Shown: in pieces, positions 1 through 7,704 of the stretch | How the letters are laid out: every line of letters begins with the position of its first letter | Numbering within the stretch: the first letter of the stretch is position 1 | Assembly (NCBI RefSeq): GCF_026225065.1 | Contig: NZ_JAMFSB010000174.1 | Coordinates: forward strand, 1 to 45,595 | Direction: 5' to 3' | Length of the DNA stretch: 45,595 nucleotides | Origin: Paraburkholderia sp. | GTDB taxonomy: Bacteria; Pseudomonadota; Gammaproteobacteria; Burkholderiales; Burkholderiaceae | The notes under the pieces: generated by a model | Told to the model about the DNA's origin: nothing | Seen by the model: only the letters and a program-made list of their open reading frames with translations | Database searches by the model: none | Made by a program: the position numbers and the translations under genes

Positions 1-191
<191 letters not shown>

Positions 192-205
192 TCAAACCTG
201 CACTC

Positions 206-234
206 AACATAAGTGCGTCTGCATCGTTTTCAAG
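206..234 (-). promoter_or_regulatory. Candidate dnaK promoter
   Basis: On the minus strand TTGAAA (228-233) is followed after 16 nt by TATGTT (206-211). The -35 lies inside CTTGAAA, which also matches the sigma-32 -35 box. A sigma-32 -10 box (CCCATnT) is only weakly matched (CACTTAT), so either sigma-70 or sigma-32 use is possible. It sits about 95 bp upstream of the dnaK ATG. Confidence 0.4.
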
Positions 235-326
235 ACCTTGAACGCAATGCGGTCTTTAATTTTTTTCAATCGCCTGCGGCTTTGGGATTGGTGTTGCCGG
301 GATTGCCCGGCTTGTTGCCATTGCGA

Positions 327-752
327 TTAGCCGCCACTACCGGTCGCCCCATCCGAAGCCTTTGACGCGGCCTTTGCAGCAACCTTTTCCCGGGCAGCTA
401 CCACCGCTGCCTCGAACTGCCCGAGGCCGTGCCAGCCGGTCGCCCGGCCAAGCCGCTTGCCACGGTGAAAAAAGAACCAGGTCGGCACACCATGCAGCAT
501 GAAACGGCGGCCCAGTTCCCGGTGCTCGTAGACATTGCTGTGAAACCATCTGAGCCTGAGCGCGCGGATCGCGTCGGGCTGCACCAGCATCGCCTTCTTC
601 GCTATTTCACAGTTGAAGCAGTCGAGTCCCCAGAAGAACACCACCGCCAACTCATCGCCAGCCGCTTCGAGCGCGGAGTCGAACGATTCCGCGCTCAATT
701 CCTGCATCTCGAACACGGCAAACGCCGTGGCATCGACGGGAAGGTTGGCCAT
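327..752 (-). CDS. Thioredoxin-family protein between grpE and dnaK
   Basis: A 141-residue cytosolic protein with no signal peptide. It has a thioredoxin-fold core: hydrophobic strand AVVFFWG, the active-site pair in DCFNCEIAK (Cys45, Cys48), and the cis-proline loop GVPT (88-91). The CFNC dipeptide differs from CGPC of classical thioredoxin, so its redox potential and partners cannot be assumed. The C-terminal 20 residues are an Ala/Ser/Gly-rich tail. It starts 45 bp after the grpE stop and precedes dnaK on the same strand, so it is probably cotranscribed with grpE and heat inducible. That position suggests a role in thiol maintenance during protein-folding stress, which is an inference. The fold call is strong; the specific function is open. 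Confidence 0.85.
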   Translation of the reverse strand: MANLPVDATAFAVFEMQELSAESFDSALEAAGDELAVVFFWGLDCFNCEIAKKAMLVQPDAIRALRLRWFHSNVYEHRELGRRFMLHGVPTWFFFHRGKRLGRATGWHGLGQFEAAVVAAREKVAAKAASKASDGATGSGG

Positions 753-797
753 GATAGCGGGATGCCTGCCCGGGAGCGCCTGAGCTATGCCTTACGC

Positions 798-1376
798 CTA
801 CTTCGACTGGGCTACAGTGACGAGCGCCGGACGCAGCACGCGGTCGGCGATCACGTAACCCTTCTGCAGCACGGAGACGATGGTGTTGGGCTCCTGCTCG
901 GCCGGCACCATCGAAATAGCCTGATGACGATGCGGGTCGAACTTCTCGCCGGCGGGCGGATTGATCGCCACGACGCGGCCTTTCTCAAGCGCACCGCTCA
1001 ACTGACGCAGTGTCAGTTCCACACCCTCGCGAACCTTCTGCAGGTCGTCGGACGAGTGGGCGACGGCGGCCTCGAGGCTGTCGACCACCGGCAGCAGATG
1101 CTCGGCAAAGCTTTCGATCGCGAACTTGTGCGCCTTGGTGACGTCTTCCTGAGCGCGACGGCGCACGTTTTCGGTCTCGGCCTTGGCACGCAGGAAGCTT
1201 TCCTGCAACTCGGCGATCTTGACCTGCGCTTCAGCCAACGCGGCTTCGGCGCCGGCCGGCGCGGCTTCCGCCGGGTTGACTTCCGGCTGGGCCGCAGTGG
1301 CTTCGGCAGCCTGGCGCGCGGCTTCTTCGGCGGGCGTGGGATTCTGGCTCGTCGGATTCTCTTGCGTGTTTTCCAT
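798..1376 (-). CDS. grpE: GrpE nucleotide exchange factor
   Basis: GrpE dimers open the DnaK nucleotide pocket and release ADP. The 192-residue product has an acidic, Ala/Pro/Glu-rich flexible N-terminus (about 1-40), a long helix predicted to form the dimer coiled coil (about 45-100, with [12 protein letters not shown]), and the C-terminal beta-domain ending in the family signature [18 protein letters not shown] chose the ATG at 1376 because the upstream 36 codons of the open frame are not GrpE-like and contain the promoter. It is the first gene of a minus-strand grpE-trx-dnaK block. A sigma-32-like promoter lies 110-140 bp upstream. Length and motifs are normal for the family. Confidence 0.97.
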   Translation of the reverse strand: MENTQENPTSQNPTPAEEAARQAAEATAAQPEVNPAEAAPAGAEAALAEAQVKIAELQESFLRAKAETENVRRRAQEDVTKAHKFAIESFAEHLLPVVDSLEAAVAHSSDDLQKVREGVELTLRQLSGALEKGRVVAINPPAGEKFDPHRHQAISMVPAEQEPNTIVSVLQKGYVIADRVLRPALVTVAQSK

Positions 1377-1486
1377 GTCGCTGAAAGTCGTAAAAAAGTT
1401 AAAGCCTAGGGCGGCCGCGTGATGTTCTGCAAGGCCCGCTTGAGCGTTGCAGAAACGCCACACAAACCACCGCTCATCGCCCACTT

Positions 1487-1514
1487 AGTTTGGGTCTCAA
1501 AGCACGAATTCAAG
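1487..1514 (-). promoter_or_regulatory. Sigma-32-like heat-shock promoter of grpE
   Basis: On the minus strand CTTGAA (1509-1514) is separated by 14 nt from CCCAAACT (1487-1494). This is close to the sigma-32 consensus CTTGAAA-N11-16-CCCATnT. It lies about 110 bp upstream of the grpE ATG at 1376 and reads toward it. No other gene on that strand could use it. Confidence 0.6.
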
Positions 1515-1715
1515 CGGTCAAAAGGATCTTTTCGCACCGCAACAGTGCGGCAGAAATGCCTCGTTACAACGATTAATCAGATTGAGATTGAGCGGCCTCG
1601 TGGACTGACCTAAACTTCAGCTGTCCACCCGGAAAGGCACGTTTACCCTAACCTGGTATATACCACTTCAATTAACTCATCGCGCGTTCGTCCAGCATCA
1701 TTTCGGGGGAGTACC

Positions 1716-1877
1716 GTGAAATTGACCTTCGCAATATCCGTGGTCGCCTTGGTGCTCATAGCGGGAACCACGACCATCTGCATGTCCGGGGCCGTCAACG
1801 ACAGCACGACCGAATATGGCGGCGTGCATGCCACGATGGAACAACTGTTCAATCCCCACCTGAAAGTTTGTCGATAG
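1716..1877 (+). CDS. Possible 53-aa small exported protein
   Basis: A GTG-started frame of 53 codons. It is preceded by a purine-rich GGGGGAG at 1705-1711, at suitable spacing. The peptide begins with one Lys and then a hydrophobic segment (LTFAISVVALVLIAG, residues 3-17), like a signal peptide or membrane anchor, followed by a polar tail with Cys near both ends. The 3' end overlaps the convergent hslR stop by about 29 bp. I recognise no family. The ribosome-binding site and hydrophobic start argue for a real gene, while the short length and overlap argue against, so confidence is moderate. Confidence 0.4.
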   Translation: MKLTFAISVVALVLIAGTTTICMSGAVNDSTTEYGGVHATMEQLFNPHLKVCR

Positions 1878-2256
1878 TGCGCCGGTCGCGCTTGGTCGGG
1901 CGCCCGTGCAAAGCGGCGGCCGGCTCGCGATACGTTTTACGCCGCTCCTGCTCCACCTGGCGCTTCACCTTGCTTTCCTCGGTTTCCGCATAAAGCGTCT
2001 GCGCCACACTCGCCGGACCGCGCACGTCGCATACGCCCAGCACCTCCACCTGCCAGACGATGCGTTCGATCTCGATTTCGACGAGATCGCCAACCCGCAC
2101 CTCCTTGGCCGGCTTGACTGCCGCACCGCCGATCCTTACGTGGGCTTTGTCGACGGCATCAGCCGCCAGCGAGCGTGTCTTGAAGAAACGCGCTGCCCAT
2201 AGCCACTTGTCGATGCGCAGGCGCGCGCCGGGTTCGGTCGAAATCCTGTAGTTCAT
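1849..2256 (-). CDS. hslR: S4-domain RNA-binding heat-shock protein Hsp15
   Basis: A 135-residue basic protein. Its N-terminal S4 RNA-binding domain (about residues 12-75) contains the typical RIDKWLWAARFFKTRSLA helix and the VRVGDLVEIEIE strand. The C-terminal tail is rich in Lys and Arg (RRKTYREP, RPTKRDRR), as in Hsp15 proteins. In Escherichia coli Hsp15 binds stalled 50S subunits carrying nascent chains and helps recycle them. Here it lies downstream of hrcA and hemH on the same strand, 82 bp after hemH, so it may share their transcript. Family assignment is firm; the ribosome-rescue role is by homology. Confidence 0.9.
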   Translation of the reverse strand: MNYRISTEPGARLRIDKWLWAARFFKTRSLAADAVDKAHVRIGGAAVKPAKEVRVGDLVEIEIERIVWQVEVLGVCDVRGPASVAQTLYAETEESKVKRQVEQERRKTYREPAAALHGRPTKRDRRTIDKLSGGD

Positions 2257-2338
2257 CAGTTAGTCTGGCGCCCTATGTGCCAAAGAGGCGTCATAAGTCG
2301 CGCTTCAGGCGCGTTGAAAACGATTCCGTCAACCAGTC

Positions 2339-3409
2339 TCACGCCGTCACCGTACCTTGCACCGAGGCGACCTGCACCGGCCAGCCTTGCAGGTTCTGGG
2401 CGACGATCTCCCCTAGCGCCGCGATCCAAGCCGGCGAGGCGTTCAGGCAAGGGATGCGGTGAAACTCCTTGCCGCCCGCATGAAGGAACTCGTCACGGAC
2501 CTCCATGCCAATTTCCTCAATAGTTTCCAGGCAGTCGGCAGTAAAGCCCGGACAAAACACATCCGCACGGCGCACCCCCGCCGCACCCAACTCCTTGAGC
2601 GTCGGCGCGGTGTAGGGCTGCAACCACTCGGCCTTGCCGAAACGCGACTGGAACGTGACACGGCATTCCACCGTTGTCAGCCCGAGCGCCTGCGTCAACA
2701 GCGCCCCCGTTTGCTGGCACTGGTCGTGATACGGGTCACCCAGATCGAGCGTGCGCTTGGGAACGCCATGGAAGCTCAGCACCAGTTTGTCGCCCGCCGC
2801 GAAATCAGGGCGGCCGTGAGCATGCCAGTACTGATGCACTTGCGCCGCCAGCGCCGCGATATAGGCCGGATGGTCGGCATATTGGCGGATGGTGCGGATT
2901 TCCAGCTGGTTGCGCATGCGCTTGAGCGCCGAGAATGCGGCGTCGAATGCTGTAGCCGTAGTCGACGACGAGTATTGCGGATACATCGGCACAAGCAGCA
3001 CGCGCTCGGCGCCGGCCAGCTTGAGCTGATTCAGCATGTCCGGGATCCCCGGCATGCCGTAGCGCATGGCGTAGTCGACGATCGTCGTGTAGCCGTTCAA
3101 CTGCAGCAGATGCCGCAGACCTTCGACCTGCTTCTCCGTAAACACGCGTAGCGGCGAGCCTTCCGGAGTCCATACGGCTGCGTACTTCTTGGCCGACGAG
3201 CGCCCTCGAACCGGCAGGATCAGGAGCCGCAAGATCACCTGCCAGATGGCTGCCGGAATCTCCACCACGCGTGGGTCGGACAGAAACTGCGCGAGATAGC
3301 GCCGCACGGCCCGCGGCGTAGGTGCGTCGGGCGTGCCCAGATTGATCAGCAAAACCGCGACACGATGGGATGTGGCGGGTTGCGATGGCCGCTCGAGGTC
3401 GAAACGCAT
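2339..3409 (-). CDS. hemH: Ferrochelatase, last step of protoheme synthesis
   Basis: Ferrochelatase inserts Fe(II) into protoporphyrin IX. The 356-residue product has the N-terminal [14 protein letters not shown] motif (19-32), YPQYSSSTT (143-151), the metal-binding histidine in LSFHGVPKR (His214), and the acidic [15 protein letters not shown] region. I start at the ATG at 3409 (MRFDLERPS); an in-frame TTG two codons earlier is less likely. The C-terminus is normal and no transmembrane anchor is seen. It lies between hrcA and hslR on the minus strand, so heme synthesis is placed beside heat-shock genes, an order I recall from other Burkholderia. Confidence 0.96.
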   Translation of the reverse strand: MRFDLERPSQPATSHRVAVLLINLGTPDAPTPRAVRRYLAQFLSDPRVVEIPAAIWQVILRLLILPVRGRSSAKKYAAVWTPEGSPLRVFTEKQVEGLRHLLQLNGYTTIVDYAMRYGMPGIPDMLNQLKLAGAERVLLVPMYPQYSSSTTATAFDAAFSALKRMRNQLEIRTIRQYADHPAYIAALAAQVHQYWHAHGRPDFAAGDKLVLSFHGVPKRTLDLGDPYHDQCQQTGALLTQALGLTTVECRVTFQSRFGKAEWLQPYTAPTLKELGAAGVRRADVFCPGFTADCLETIEEIGMEVRDEFLHAGGKEFHRIPCLNASPAWIAALGEIVAQNLQGWPVQVASVQGTVTA

Positions 3410-3627
3410 AGGCAACAGGGCTAGCCGCGCGCAGCGGGAAATCGGTTCAGGTGAGACTCATTATAGCGGGGCGGTCCGCCGCCGATAGCTGGCCATTCGG
3501 CCGATTGGCAAGCTGCGCGCCGCATCGCATCATTTGCACCATGCAGTTCGGGCTCCTGCCCGATGGAGATGCGGGCAGCGGCAAAGGCGGTGGAACGTGC
3601 CGCCCTAGCGTTGCGCGAAGCAGACGC

Positions 3628-4647
3628 TTATTGCTGGCTGAGCGTTAGCGAGAGCAGGCGCGCGGTGATGTCGACGATCGGAATCACACGGTTGTAGGCC
3701 ATGCGCGTGGGCCCAATTACGCCGAGCGTACCGACGATCTTGCCGTTGACTTCATACGGCGCGGTCACGACGCTCATTTCCTCGATCGGCACGAGATTCG
3801 ACTCGCCGCCAATGAAGATTTGTACGCCCTGGGCGTGACTCGATACGTCAAGCAACTGAAGGAGGCTGGTCTTTTGGTCAAACACATCAAACAGCTTGCG
3901 CAGCCGCGCCATGTCCGACGACAGGTCGGCCACTTCGAGCAGATTGCGCTCGCCGGAGATCAGCACGGTCTCGCCGGCATCGGCCTCGTCTGTGCTCGCC
4001 TTGACAGCGGCGTGCATCAGCGTGGTCATGTCGCCGCGCAACTCGTCGATCTCTTCGCGCAGGCGCCGGCGCACTTCGTCGAACGAAAGGCCGGCAAAGT
4101 GAGCGTTGATGTAATTGGACGCTTCCACGAGTTGCGACGGCGAGAAGTCGCGCTGCGTCGCCATGATGCGATTCTGTACGTCGCCCTCGGGCGTGACGAT
4201 GATGAGCAGGATGCGCTTGTCGGACAGGCGCATAAACTCGATCTGCTTGAAGACGTGGCTGCGCCGCGGCGTCAGCACTACGCCGGCAAACTGCGACAGG
4301 CTGGAGAGCACGCTCGCCGCCGCTGCAACGATCTTCTGCGGCTCGCCCGCCTGCAGCGTGGTCTTGACGGTACGGGTGACAGCTTCCTCGTCCGCCGCAG
4401 ACTCGACCGTGAGCATCGTGTCGACAAACAGGCGATAGCCGCGCGGTGTCGGAATGCGGCCCGCCGAGGTGTGCGGGCTGATGACAAGCCCCGCCTCCTC
4501 CAGGTCGGACATCACGTTGCGGATCGTCGCCGGGCTCAGCTCCAGACCGGAGTAGCGGGACAACGTGCGCGAGCCGACCGGTTGACCTTCGGCGATATAT
4601 CGCTCGATCAACGTTTTGAGGAGGGTTTGTGCGCGGGGATCTAGCAT
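3628..4647 (-). CDS. hrcA: Heat-shock transcriptional repressor HrcA
   Basis: HrcA represses chaperone operons by binding the CIRCE inverted repeat, and GroEL modulates its activity. The 339-residue protein has the N-terminal winged helix ([17 protein letters not shown], then [17 protein letters not shown] and the [13 protein letters not shown] wing), followed by the GAF-like dimer domain. The C-terminal segment [17 protein letters not shown] is a family hallmark. The open frame extends 50 codons further upstream, but the conserved protein begins at the ATG at 4647 ([10 protein letters not shown]). It is divergent from nadK. No canonical CIRCE was found upstream of hrcA or of grpE here, so its targets are probably elsewhere, for example groES. 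Confidence 0.96.
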   Translation of the reverse strand: MLDPRAQTLLKTLIERYIAEGQPVGSRTLSRYSGLELSPATIRNVMSDLEEAGLVISPHTSAGRIPTPRGYRLFVDTMLTVESAADEEAVTRTVKTTLQAGEPQKIVAAAASVLSSLSQFAGVVLTPRRSHVFKQIEFMRLSDKRILLIIVTPEGDVQNRIMATQRDFSPSQLVEASNYINAHFAGLSFDEVRRRLREEIDELRGDMTTLMHAAVKASTDEADAGETVLISGERNLLEVADLSSDMARLRKLFDVFDQKTSLLQLLDVSSHAQGVQIFIGGESNLVPIEEMSVVTAPYEVNGKIVGTLGVIGPTRMAYNRVIPIVDITARLLSLTLSQQ

Positions 4648-4955
4648 GACGGAAAAGTTTAGCTTAATGACGCGACGACCGCGAGCGCTAACAATAACAG
4701 CGTTCGTGCCTTCGTTGGCGAGGCATGGACTGCATGTGCCGGTTTGCCCGCACAACCCCTGGCGCGAACCCTTACCCGGGAGTTCGACGCAGCACATACC
4801 GCACCCCTGTCACGAGGAGTTCATCATTCTGGCGATAATCCTGCGCAGGCCAGCCGGCGCGGGCCTGCAGCCTGACAGGCGCGCCCGCCTGACGCCGGCC
4901 GCCCATGTGGCCGCGGACGGTTCTTTTCAGCCCTCACCTATGGTGTAATGCCGGC

Positions 4956-5858
4956 ATGCAAGTTACCAGTCAGTTCAAGACCGTCGCGCTCGTCGGGCGC
5001 AACAACACGCCAGGCATTGGCGAGCCGCTGACCGCGCTCGCCGCGTGCATCGCGCGGCGCGGCTTCGACGTGGTGTTCGAAGCAGACACCGCCGCGGAGA
5101 TCGGCATCACCGACTACCCGGCCCTGCGCCCCGCGGAAATCGGCGCGCGGGCCGACGTGGCCGTCGTGCTGGGCGGCGACGGCACGATGCTCGGCATCGG
5201 GCGCCAGCTTGCGCCGTATCGCACGCCGCTGATCGGCATCAACCACGGGCGGGTCGGCTTCATCACCGACATCCCGATTTCGGCCATGCAGGAACTCGTG
5301 CCGCAGATGCTGGGAGGCCACTTCGAGCGCGAGGAACGCATGTTGCTGGAAGCGCGCATCATGCGCGGCGGCAGTCCGATCTACCACGCGCTGGCCTTCA
5401 ACGACGTGGTGGTGAACCGCAGCGGTTTCTCGGGAATGGCGGAACTGCACGTGGCCGTGGATGGCCGCTTCATGTACAACCAGCGCTCGGACGGACTGAT
5501 TGTCGCCACGCCGACCGGATCGACCGCCTACGCGTTGTCGTCAGCGGGACCGATCCTGCATCCGCAGTTGCAGGGCATCGTGCTGGTGCCGATTGCGCCG
5601 CACGCATTGTCGAACCGCCCCATCGTGCTGCCGGACGACTCGAAGGTGAGCATCCAGATCGTCTCCGGCCGCGACGTCAACGTTAATTTCGACATGCAGT
5701 CGTTCACCGCGCTCGAACACAACGACACGATCGAAGTGCGCCGCTCGCGCCATACCGTGCCGCTCCTGCACCCGGTCGGCTACAGCCATTACGCGACACT
5801 GCGCAAGAAGCTGCACTGGAACGAATACCCGTCGCACGAAGACGACATCAAGCCCTGA
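4956..5858 (+). CDS. nadK: NAD kinase
   Basis: Phosphorylates NAD to NADP in the cytosol. The 300-residue product shows GGDGT (73-77), [11 protein letters not shown] (95-105), FNDVVVNR (148-155) and [11 protein letters not shown] (185-195), the standard nucleotide- and phosphate-binding motifs of the family. The chosen ATG at 4956 begins [15 protein letters not shown], and the 17 upstream codons are not conserved-looking. It is divergent from hrcA and 98 bp upstream of recN on the same strand. The hrcA-nadK-recN order is common in proteobacteria. Length is normal and no anomaly is seen. Confidence 0.96.
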   Translation: MQVTSQFKTVALVGRNNTPGIGEPLTALAACIARRGFDVVFEADTAAEIGITDYPALRPAEIGARADVAVVLGGDGTMLGIGRQLAPYRTPLIGINHGRVGFITDIPISAMQELVPQMLGGHFEREERMLLEARIMRGGSPIYHALAFNDVVVNRSGFSGMAELHVAVDGRFMYNQRSDGLIVATPTGSTAYALSSAGPILHPQLQGIVLVPIAPHALSNRPIVLPDDSKVSIQIVSGRDVNVNFDMQSFTALEHNDTIEVRRSRHTVPLLHPVGYSHYATLRKKLHWNEYPSHEDDIKP

Positions 5859-5956
5859 ACCGATCCCGAACGAATCCTGAACGAACACTGCGCCGATCCT
5901 GAGCTAACCCTGAGCACCTGGCCGCAGCCGGTAACCCAAGCTACCCGACGACCTCC

Positions 5957-7654
5957 ATGCTTCGCCACCTCTCGATACGCGACTTCGTCATCGTCGCCGC
6001 GCTCGACCTTGAATTCGACAGCGGCTTTACGGTTTTCTCAGGTGAAACAGGCGCCGGCAAGTCGATCCTGATCGACGCGCTGGCACTGGCGCTTGGCGCC
6101 CGCGCCGACGCAAGCGTCGTGCGCACCGGCGAGACCCGCGCGGACATCACCGCGGAATTCGAAACGCACGCTCAGGTCGACCAGTGGCTCGAGGAGCAGG
6201 CCTTAGGCTCGGCAAGCAGCACAAACAACACGCACGGAGCAAACGGAGCCGATCCGCACGACAACACCGTCATGCTGCGGCGCGTGGTGGATGCGAACGG
6301 CCGCTCGCGTGCATTCATCAACGGCACCGCCGCGACGCTCGCGCAACTGCGCGAGGTGGGTGAAATGCTGGTCGATATTCACGGGCAGCACGCCCACCAG
6401 TTACTGATGCGTCCCGACGCGCAACGTGAGCTTTTCGATACGCACGCAGGTCTGGTGGATAAGGCCGCCGCCGTGAACCGCGCATGGCGCACCTGGCGCG
6501 ACAAGGTACAAGCGATCGAAACAGCCAAAACACGCGACCGCGAACTGCAACTCGAACGCGAGCGGCTCGCGTGGCAACTGGCCGAGCTCGACAAGCTCGC
6601 CCCGCAGCCCGGCGAATGGGAAGAGGTCAACGCCGAACACAACCGTTTGTCGCATTCGGCCAACCTGATCGAAGGCGTGCAGGGAGCCCTCAACGCCCTC
6701 TCCGAGTCGGACGAGGCGATGATCACGCATCTTGCGTCGATCGTCTCGAAGCTGCGCGACCTGGCGGAAATCGATCCGGCGTTAAACGACGCACTCGCTG
6801 CGCTCGAACCCGCCGAAATCCAGCTGCAGGAAGCCGCGTATTCGCTAAGCCACTATGCGCAGCGTCTCGAACTCGACCCAGACCGGCTCGCTCAGATCGA
6901 GAGACGCGTCGACGCCCTGCATTCGGCCGCGCGCAAATTCCGTCTGCAGCCGCAGACACTGCCCGAGGAACACGCCGCGCGCCGCGCGCAACTGGCCGCA
7001 CTGGACGCCGCCGCGGATCTGGACAGCCTGCACGCCGCCGAAGCCAAAGCGAAGGAAGCCTATCTGGCCGAAGCCAAACAGTTGTCCAAAGCACGCGCCA
7101 AGGCGGCCAAGGCGCTCGGCTCGGCGGTCACCACGGGCATGCAGGAACTGTCGATGAAAGGCGGCAGCTTCGAGGTCGCGCTCGTCGCGCTGCCGGAAGG
7201 GGGAGCGCATGGCCTCGAGCAGGTCGAGTTCCGCGTCGCCGGGCACGCCGGCGTGCCGCTGCGACCGCTCGCGAAAGTCGCTTCAGGCGGCGAACTGGCG
7301 CGGATCAGCCTCGCGCTCGCCGTGATCGCCAGCGCCGCCAGCCCGATCCCCACCCTGATCTTCGACGAAGTGGATACCGGCATTGGCGGCGGCGTCGCCG
7401 AAGTGGTCGGGCGCTTGCTGCATCAACTCGGACGCGCTCGACAGGTGCTGTGCGTCACGCACTTGCCGCAAGTGGCCGCGCGCGGCGAGCATCATTTCCA
7501 GGTAGCCAAGGCCTCCGACAAGAAAGGCGGCACGGTCAGCAGCGTCACGTCGCTGGACAAGGCCAGCCGAATCGAGGAAGTGGCACGCATGCTCGGCGGC
7601 CTGGAGATCACCGCCACCACCCGCAAGCATGCGAAGGAAATGCTGGCGGCGTAG
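5957..7654 (+). CDS. recN: DNA repair protein RecN
   Basis: An SMC-like ATPase acting in double-strand break repair with RecA. The 565-residue sequence has the Walker A motif GETGAGKS (29-36), the central helical region with many Glu/Leu/Ala heptads (about 150-380), the ABC signature VASGGELARISLALAV, and Walker B IFDEVDTGIGGGVAE near the C-terminus, followed by CVTHLPQVAA. A low-complexity insert of Ser/Asn/Gly sits near residues 85-97 (SSTNNTHGANG). It follows nadK closely and could share its transcript. The SOS (LexA) box expected in some species was not seen in the short spacer. Confidence 0.96.
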   Translation: MLRHLSIRDFVIVAALDLEFDSGFTVFSGETGAGKSILIDALALALGARADASVVRTGETRADITAEFETHAQVDQWLEEQALGSASSTNNTHGANGADPHDNTVMLRRVVDANGRSRAFINGTAATLAQLREVGEMLVDIHGQHAHQLLMRPDAQRELFDTHAGLVDKAAAVNRAWRTWRDKVQAIETAKTRDRELQLERERLAWQLAELDKLAPQPGEWEEVNAEHNRLSHSANLIEGVQGALNALSESDEAMITHLASIVSKLRDLAEIDPALNDALAALEPAEIQLQEAAYSLSHYAQRLELDPDRLAQIERRVDALHSAARKFRLQPQTLPEEHAARRAQLAALDAAADLDSLHAAEAKAKEAYLAEAKQLSKARAKAAKALGSAVTTGMQELSMKGGSFEVALVALPEGGAHGLEQVEFRVAGHAGVPLRPLAKVASGGELARISLALAVIASAASPIPTLIFDEVDTGIGGGVAEVVGRLLHQLGRARQVLCVTHLPQVAARGEHHFQVAKASDKKGGTVSSVTSLDKASRIEEVARMLGGLEITATTRKHAKEMLAA

Positions 7655-7704
7655 ACGGCAGTGGCGACAGCACGCCAGCGTCCTTGACCGCAGAGCCCCT
7701 CACC

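Noticed and set aside
429..1409. Long plus-strand open frame of 326 codons
   Set aside because: It runs antisense over the thioredoxin-like gene and grpE and has no motif; a shadow of high GC coding.
4659..4691. CIRCE-like inverted repeat (TTAGC...GCTAA) upstream of hrcA
   Set aside because: Arms match only five bases and span 33 bp instead of the 27 bp of CIRCE, and the inner bases differ.
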